A stretch of DNA of 64,000 nt from positions 2,480,001-2,544,000 of the forward strand of contig CP085825.1 in the NCBI GenBank assembly GCA_020809705.1, in the 5' to 3' direction. The DNA is from Calonectria ilicicola (lineage: Eukaryota > Ascomycota > Sordariomycetes > Hypocreales > Nectriaceae). The notes under the pieces were generated by a model, which had not been told where the DNA came from, made no database searches, and saw only the letters and a program-made list of their open reading frames with translations. Shown here piece after piece: positions 57,689-64,000 of the stretch (its first letter is position 1; the number at the start of each line of letters is the position of its first letter). The position numbers and the translations under genes are program-made.

Positions 57689-59419
57689 TTACAACTTGAA
57701 ATATCGATACGGCACCTCCTGGCTCTCGGCATAAGCCCTCAGCTGGCGATTCTTCCATCCGTAAAACAATCTCAGGCCCAAAGCCGTCACCGTCACGAAC
57801 AATAGTAGTGCTGCGTTCGTCCAATGGCCTGTCGGATACCCCTTTTCCCGCTCGCTTGCTTTGTAAATCCAAACGCCGGGAATCTGGCCGAGACCACCTC
57901 CAATAGAAACATTGATGGCAATGGCTAGGCCGGTGGAGGCCGTCGTAAAAACATTCGAACTAAGCCAGCCTAGCATTGGAGGGAAGGCTGCGAATGACCC
58001 TGCAGTCGCCATAATCAGGCCGCCATATCGCGCCGCATAGGCGTCCGGTGGCAGAGCAGCTGACATGATGAATCCAATGGCACCAACTGTCGAAGCTAAT
58101 GCTGTGTGAACTCCACGCGCATTGAAATGATCCGCCGACCACGCTACAAGAACTTGACAGACTACGCAAAGTCAGCACGCGAAGATTTTATCCCCTATAC
58201 TCTACCGAACAAACATACCATATGCAATGGCCCATGGTGGAACAGTCATGAGTTGCGCTTGTAAGTCAAGGTATCCTAGGCCCACGGTGATGGATGGCGA
58301 GAACAAGCTCAAACTAGCAAAAGCTGGGCTGACGGCAAAATATATAGCGTAGTGAGCATACAATCTCCAGTCAGTGAGAGTCTCTTTGGCTTCGGCCCAG
58401 GTCATGGTCGGGTGAGACTCCTTGCTGCCCTCGTAGTATAGCCGCTGAACTGCCATGTCCTTTTCGGCCTCAGTAAGCCATTTGGTTCGCTCTGGATAAT
58501 CTGGCAGAAAAAATAAAACGAGGAAGGCAGCTAGGCACGAGGGAATGCCTTCAATAATGAAGAGCCATCGCCATCCTGACATACCAGCTGCGCCGTTCAT
58601 GTGGCCGATTCCATAGGCAATTGCGCCACCAAACTATCTCCCTATGAGCAATCCGAATATTACAAGTTCATGCAAGGTACAACTTACTGCGCCAGCAAGG
58701 GTCGCAGATGCGAGAATAAATGCGACGCTATCGACCGATGAGAAACGGGTCTTGCGACAAGCCAAAGTCGAACTACGAGTTTACTTACCGCACACTACGC
58801 TCGTCGTGTTTGTACCAAAAAGTAAGGTAGTAAACCAGACCTGGGAACAGGCCCGCCTCAAACATTCCCAGTAGGAAACGAACCGCTACTACGCTTCCAA
58901 AGCTATTGGTGGCAGCCGTCACAATCGTCATTCCACCCCAACAGAACATGAGAAAAGCAAGCCATCGACTAGGTCGCAGCTTCTTTAGTAGGATGTTGCT
59001 GGGGACCTCGAACACGGCGTAGGAGACGAGAAATGCCATGAGAGAAATGACAAACTGGTGATCCGTCATGCTCGTCTCCTGCTGCATGTCATTTCCAGTT
59101 GACGAGTTGAGAATCATGGCGTTGCCGATATTGGTGCGATCGAGGAAACAAAGGAAGTAGATGGCGGCCGACAAAGGAATGATGCGCATGTCCTGTTTGA
59201 AGAGCAGGCCCTTCTCCAGAGGGCTCATGTACACATCGTACTCGATGGTCGGATCATCCTATGGAAATAGCGACAGTGTCAGACATTTGGGGGTGGGGCT
59301 AAAACAGCCGGCGCAACGAGCGAGTTTACCTCATCCTTCTTCAGTGTTGAATCAACATCATCTTCGGCCACGGGAGGGGGATACGGGCGAGGAATCAGCT
59401 TCGGGGACTGCGTCACCAT
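57689..59419 (-). CDS. MFS transporter, Dal5/allantoate permease (ACS) type
   Basis: Exons are 59330-59419, 58789-59258, 58688-58727, 58219-58633 and 57689-58161, giving 495 residues and about 12 membrane segments. The family motif LCFLDRTNIGNA is in the first loop region, and FEVPSNILLKKLRPSRWLAF marks the second transmembrane hairpin. The cytoplasmic loop with LPDYPERTKWLTEAEK is typical of this group. Members import allantoate, nicotinate, pantothenate or other organic anions with protons. The exact substrate cannot be read from sequence. A GATA palindrome lies 591 bp upstream, pointing to nitrogen regulation. Confidence 0.92.
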
Positions 59420-59932
59420 CTTCAGCTCCCGCTCCCGCTCGCAGCGGATAAAAAAAAATGTGGTCGGCAGAGGTGGTCGGTAGAGGCGCAAGTCAGATGT
59501 TTTTTTTTTTCCTTTGGAGGGAATGAGATCGGCAGGGGGTGCGTCGCGGTGAGCAATCGTGGGGACGAGGTGTGACACAATAAGAGGAGGCCCGTCGGAC
59601 AGGTGCGATTCCAGCGAAACTGCTGGGTGGGATTGCGTGGGCAGAGTTGCAGGCCAAAGGAGAGTATCACGATGGACCAAGCTGAAGGGCGCCCAAGACG
59701 ACGGGGAGAGGACGTTTTTTACTAGATCAAAGCAGACCGCCGCCTCGGGACGAAATGCGGGGGAGTTGGCGGCCTTTTTCAAACCAAGCTCAACCGGCCA
59801 GCTCCACTGCCGATCGGATCACATCAAAATGCGTCCCACCCAGACAGTAATGACTCGCAGTGGCGCCATGGGAGTCTGCTGTGGACGGGAACCCGGCTGT
59901 CTCTCCAGCAATTTCAGCGCCCGTTGCGTCCT

Positions 59933-59960
59933 GAGTTGCATCGAGTTGCATCGAGTTGCA
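59933..59960. repeat. 10-bp tandem repeat, about 2.8 copies
   Basis: The unit GAGTTGCATC is repeated in perfect tandem. Confidence 0.9.
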
Positions 59961-60009
59961 GCTGGGTCCCATAGAAATGATGCGTCGTCCGGAGGGTCCG
60001 CCGCCGCTG

Positions 60010-60028
60010 TGATATGATAATCATATCA
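60010..60028. promoter_or_regulatory. GATA-factor palindrome
   Basis: TGATATGAT-A-ATCATATCA is a perfect inverted repeat with 9-bp arms. It contains two GATA cores on one strand (GATAT, GATAA) and one on the other. AreA/NIT2-type factors bind paired HGATAR sites, and this one lies 591 bp upstream of a Dal5-like permease, a nitrogen-regulated family in yeast. Confidence 0.6.
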
Positions 60029-61268
60029 GTGCCGGCTGCCTGCAGGGTCCCCGTTCTTAGTATGAACGGCACCGCGCGCACGCGACCTGCTGTGTCTCAG
60101 TATCGCCGTGCGCTTGCTTTTTACGCTCTCCCGGAACTCCACAGCGCTGTGCAAAGGGTATTCGGATAGTGGCCCCCGGGAATAGCAATTAGAGCTGCAG
60201 TGAACGAGCCACGCGGCAGCACTGACAGAGGCGAAGAGGCATTATCCACCATTGCAGGAGAGCACGCGACCGGAAATAGCATGCATTTCGCACCTCAAAT
60301 GGCAAATGCAGTACGCGTCTCCCTTCCGCTTTCTTTTTTCTCTCTCTTCAGTACCTGGCCAGGGTACGCCCGGCAGTCCAATCGAGTAAGAGACTGCGAG
60401 CTCGTGGAGAGCGGGGCGACCATGGTCCGATGTTGCAATCAAGACTCTTTGGGAGGGGGGACGATACCCAACTAGCCAGCTCCCCAGCTCCCCCTACCAG
60501 TTATCCTGCAGCCAACGCGGCATGTCAGGCGGGAATTGATTTCCTTGTCACCTTCTCAACTACCGAGTGCAACAATTGCCTTTCGCTTCCCTTGCCAACC
60601 TTTGACAACAAGCTTGCTTTTACTCCCCGCAAACGTTTCGGCCGAGACTGGCTCCGGCCCGAGTGGACACTGTTTTCGGGTGGCTTGCCCGGTGTTAGCT
60701 CCGATGCCCGGGGCGTGAGAAGGTTTGCTGAAGGATGGGGCAGCTTCAACCAGAGGTTCTTTTCTCCAGATTCGTCGTGACCAAGCAATTGACTAATGCA
60801 TGCAGGAATCCACACTCGAGCGCCAAAAGGGTGTTCTGCTCTGTGTGGGCGGCATTGGACTATTCGCCTTACAACGCGATGTGTGTGAGTGGGATGCACA
60901 TCCCTCATCACGCACTAATTAATTTGGTCGTATTCTACTTCCAAATTGGCTATTTGACTAACCATTTCCCAGCGCGCACTGTTCGCCATTGCACGCCATT
61001 TTCTGCGATATCGCTGTGATCTTCACGGTTTTGACCATTCTGGGCTGCCCTTTTCCGCTTGCGCAGCTACGACAGCAGATCGATCCCGCTGCAGAACTCA
61101 AGAAGCAGATCCTGCACTGATGCGGTGTGCCACTTCATTAAAGGACAAAGTGCATTATCTCCGATGTAGCAGCCTATGTGATATCATGCATGACCAACTA
61201 CCACCGTACTCATCATAATCGAATGTGTGTGCTGTCTATACAGTAACTGGAGCCGCATCTCCACCTCC

Positions 61269-62161
61269 CTAGTTGTCCCCTTCGTCTGACTCGCTGGGCC
61301 ACAAGAACCATGTGATAACCATGCCGAATTTCATAACGGCGGCAAGCCATAGGGCTCCAACGATGCCAATCGCGTTGTTCGCAAAGGTGCCACCAAGCAC
61401 TGCGCCAAACAGAAGCAGCAGTGGGGCTGCGACTCTGCGGTTCCGCGTTACATTCTGCAATGCAAATAGCTCCTGGTCTGAGAATAGGTCGCAGTAAATG
61501 CTTGTGAGTACTACGCTCGTTAGAGCGTTTTGGCGCAGGGCTCGACTGGTCACTGCCTGCCCGCAACTCTGGAACGCGATGAGGGCAATGGGTACCAGAA
61601 CGTTCCAGGCCAGAGTATCCCCCGCGGGCGGAGGCGGGTAGATGCTAACGATGAGAGCAGCTATAACGGTAAAAATTGTTTGGACAGCAAAAGATGCACA
61701 GAGAACCCAGCGGCGCCTGGGAGAGAAGAGCCTATGGAAACGGGCGAAAAAGAAAGACCCGAGACAGAAGCAACCGATTGATGTCATCGACTTGAAGAGT
61801 CTTGGTGTTGGCTGACCCGATGATATGAGGGATGCAATGCCGAGCCCAACATATACCGTATTTCCTACATGATCGTCAGTCTCGTATGTCGGATACAGTC
61901 GATGACTGATGCAAACTGATAGCTCAACTAACCTGTCTGCATGGACACAAATGCGCCCCATACTTGGATGGAGGCACTATCCAAAAGCCCTGTAACCATG
62001 TAACAAGCGAGTAAAACCGCATCAGCCCACGAGCAGGAAACATCGGCCACCATTCGTCGTCGCCATCCCACAGCGCCAGGACCTGATTGGGAACCTCGAA
62101 GCAGGGGCGTTTCCTCGTCTGCTGCGCCGTTGATGGCGTCATGACTCCGATGGCCCGCCAT
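61269..62161 (-). CDS. DUF1275 (YoaK-like) membrane protein
   Basis: Exons are 61933-62161 and 61269-61864, giving 274 residues with about six membrane segments (near 50-75, 80-95, 107-125, 131-150, 165-185 and 225-260). The first exon carries a charged cytosolic lead with DEETPLLRG, a dileucine-type sorting motif. The core has the family features YMVTGLLDSASIQVWGAFVSMQTGN and SRALRQNALTSVVLT. DUF1275 proteins are widespread but of unknown transport function. It converges with nothing clear on its left. Confidence 0.86.
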
Positions 62162-62907
62162 GTCGCAATCGACTCTGATTCTCCCGACGTGTCCCCTTAG
62201 TGCTTAAAAGCGCATGAAGATTCCACAGTAGGTTTTGGGCCTCAAACTAGAGAGTCTTCGCGTATTTTACAGGATCAGAATTGCGACCGGAGGTTGTGGG
62301 GACTCGTGGAATCACGAAGCCAAGACCCAGGTTGGTTTCGCGCCAAACTCCGAACGCACCAACCTTGCACTAACTTCGAGACGACCCACGGGCTACGATT
62401 GACCTATCTCAGTAATAAAAGAATAGGAAACTCCCAAGGTCTAATTTCGAGGGCTGCAATATAAGCATATCATATACAGATGATTGAAATTGGAGAATAA
62501 ATTGCCTTGGAGTAAAAGGATATTCGAATTGTACGTGCTTGCTGTCGATGTCATGATCGTTGATTGATCGAAGAGTTATATAGCCATTGTTCGATTGAAT
62601 GAATGTCACTGGAGTTTAGAATGAGATCTACATGTTCACATATAATGCATCTAACACAATGATTGTTTTTTATACACCCTCAACCCAAGGACGTCTGCAT
62701 TTGGCTAAATATTTTAGTTATAATCATACACGGTCTGCTTCAGTCTCCCACGTAACCTCATCTCATCTATGCAAGAAATGCTATGAAGAAACCACTCAAT
62801 AAATTCACTATTCACAAGAAAATAATATGCCGAAGGTAAAGCTCTCCAATCTCCCCAACCCTCCCCTCTCCCCTTTCAAGCCAACGACTCTCCACTTATC
62901 TCAGTCC
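62162..62907. other. Intergenic region
   Basis: AT-rich sequence between the DUF1275 start and the stop of the right-edge gene, both on the minus strand. No gene is visible. Confidence 0.6.
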
Positions 62908-64000
62908 TTAGTTCCAGCGGCCCCAAGAGAAGGCAGAAGGGGTGGCGGTGACGTAGACAGTCTCAGTGACGGTCTTGGGGACGCCGCAAGTGCTCTTGGT
63001 CTTGCTATTTCCGCTGCTGCCAGCAGTGCTGGTGGGGCGAACCTTGCGAGTCTTGGTTTTGAGGCCAGAGGAGGTGCGGATGGGGGTGTAGGCAGAGGTC
63101 TGGCCAGCACCGGAGTCGGAACCAGACTCCTCCTCGCAGTCATCGCCAGAGTTATCAGGAGCGGAAGAAGGGGTGCTGCTGGGAACTGAGGGGGTGACAA
63201 CGCTGGTGATCAGGCTGGTTGCCTGGGCAGAGGAGGCGGCGTCGGTGGGAGCGGCAAGGACGTCAGAGACATCAGCCGAGGACAGAGTGACGAGAGAAGG
63301 TCGGGGAGTACCGGTGGTGGCAGCGGCAGCAGAGGACACAAGCTCCTGAGCCTGAGCAGCGCTGGTAGCCAGGACAGCCTTGGTGGAGGACTGGACTCCA
63401 GCAGCGGCAGAGGACTTGACAGAGGTGGCGGCGGGGGTAGCGGAAGCAGAACCACTGGCGCTGCTGCCGCTGCCGCTACCGTTGCTCATACAGGCGAAAG
63501 AGATCTTCTGGACGTCGGCAGCAGTGGTGGCACCGTCAAGCTTCCAGTCCATGCTGACGTAGGGCCAGCAGATACGGCCATCAGACATGGTAACCATGTC
63601 ACCAGCGACGTAGGTGTTGTCAGAGGTGATGGCATCGCCAGACTTCTTACCGGCGCTGTCAACAACCTGGAACTTGGTACCGGCGAAGGTGCCTCGGCAG
63701 CCCATGGCATCGAAATCACAGATGGGGTTGGAGATCTCCTCCCAGGCGACGAGGGCGTTGGAGCTATCGAAAGTGGCAACGTGAGCGTTGGAGCAGTCGT
63801 TGGAGCCATCAGTGAGCCAGTTAACCTGGCTGTCACCAGAAGCAGAGCCGACGACGGAAGTGGCCTGGTCACCAACGAGAGTGTTCTTGTCAGAGAAGAG
63901 AGCAATGGCGATGTTACGGTTGTTGGTGCGGTTCTTGGAAGTAGTGTAGCCAGAGCCCATCCAGCTGTTCTCAGTCAAGTCGATGGCACCACGGGAGACC
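62908..64000 (-). CDS. C-terminal part of a Ser/Thr-rich, probably surface protein (cut by window edge)
   Basis: The frame enters at the right edge with no start in the window and encodes about 364 residues. The first 150 form a folded part with Cys pairs and repeated Asp/Asn-rich strands (SDNTYVAGDMVTMSDGRICWPYVSMDWKLDG region). A long Ser/Ala/Thr/Pro-rich linker follows, typical of wall or GPI-type proteins. The end holds TETVYVTA, a repeat common in fungal adhesin-like tails, and FSWGRWN. There is no clear GPI cleavage site. I do not recognise the family. Confidence 0.75.
   Translation of the reverse strand, partial: VSRGAIDLTENSWMGSGYTTSKNRTNNRNIAIALFSDKNTLVGDQATSVVGSASGDSQVNWLTDGSNDCSNAHVATFDSSNALVAWEEISNPICDFDAMGCRGTFAGTKFQVVDSAGKKSGDAITSDNTYVAGDMVTMSDGRICWPYVSMDWKLDGATTAADVQKISFACMSNGSGSGSSASGSASATPAATSVKSSAAAGVQSSTKAVLATSAAQAQELVSSAAAATTGTPRPSLVTLSSADVSDVLAAPTDAASSAQATSLITSVVTPSVPSSTPSSAPDNSGDDCEEESGSDSGAGQTSAYTPIRTSSGLKTKTRKVRPTSTAGSSGNSKTKSTCGVPKTVTETVYVTATPSAFSWGRWN

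Larger units (their letters stand above)
59420..61268. promoter_or_regulatory. Upstream region of the Dal5-like gene
   Basis: A 1.85-kb region between the transporter start and the stop of the DUF1275 gene. It contains a 10-bp tandem repeat, the GATA palindrome (separate entries), and T-runs near 59500-59510. Several open frames exist but none looks coding. Confidence 0.5.

Noticed and set aside
1..64000. tRNA, rRNA, CRISPR, transposon or virus-like sequence
   Set aside because: I searched by eye for T-arm motifs, long terminal or inverted repeats, spaced direct repeats and reverse transcriptase or transposase motifs, and found none that held up.

Overview
The window is nuclear DNA of a filamentous ascomycete. 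Coding regions are GC-rich and many are split by short introns (about 50-120 nt, longest 204 nt) with GT-AG ends and CTNA-type branch sites. The gene content includes an Rpd3-type histone deacetylase with a long acidic tail, Zn2Cys6 regulators, a family CE5 esterase, a GH3 beta-glucosidase with a PA14 insert, and a Dal5-type transporter. This set fits Sordariomycetes, most likely Hypocreales; the order is an inference from general resemblance, not a computed placement. I see no bacterial features, transposons, rRNA, tRNA or CRISPR.

Layout: 1-4.5 kb holds the edge of an unidentified gene, a three-exon C2H2 zinc-finger protein and an intronless flavohemoglobin. About 8.3 kb without a convincing gene follows (4.45-12.78 kb), with long pyrimidine tracts and a 15-bp minisatellite. 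Then come the Hsp90 co-chaperone Sti1, with a phased heat-shock element upstream, and an intracellular-type GH3 beta-glucosidase. From 19 to 27 kb lie three plus-strand genes tied to metals (ZIP transporter, hemerythrin-like protein, Ctr copper transporter), a candidate lipidated microprotein and an atypical SDR.

28-35.4 kb holds a Zn2Cys6 factor, a MARVEL membrane protein whose frame stays open for 148 codons past its UGA stop, and an Ent3-type epsin. 37-46 kb is mostly conserved core machinery: a cyclophilin with two in-frame starts and a GC-AG intron, RNA polymerase III subunit Rpc34, Rpd3 and proteasome lid Rpn11 (divergent pair), followed by an orphan protein. 48-59.4 kb holds a secreted CE5 esterase, a CHORD-like zinc protein, an Srk1/Rck2-type MAPKAP kinase with a perfect ATF/CREB site in an intron, and a Dal5-like transporter with a GATA palindrome upstream. 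The right end has a DUF1275 membrane protein and the C-terminal part of a Ser/Thr-rich, probably surface protein.

Most genes are independent housekeeping units; I see no biosynthetic cluster. The strongest new leads are regulatory (HSE, GATA and CRE sites beside genes of matching function) and translational (the MARVEL stop-codon extension and the MGCxxS microprotein). Exon ends were assigned by eye from splice signals, reading phase and family resemblance.
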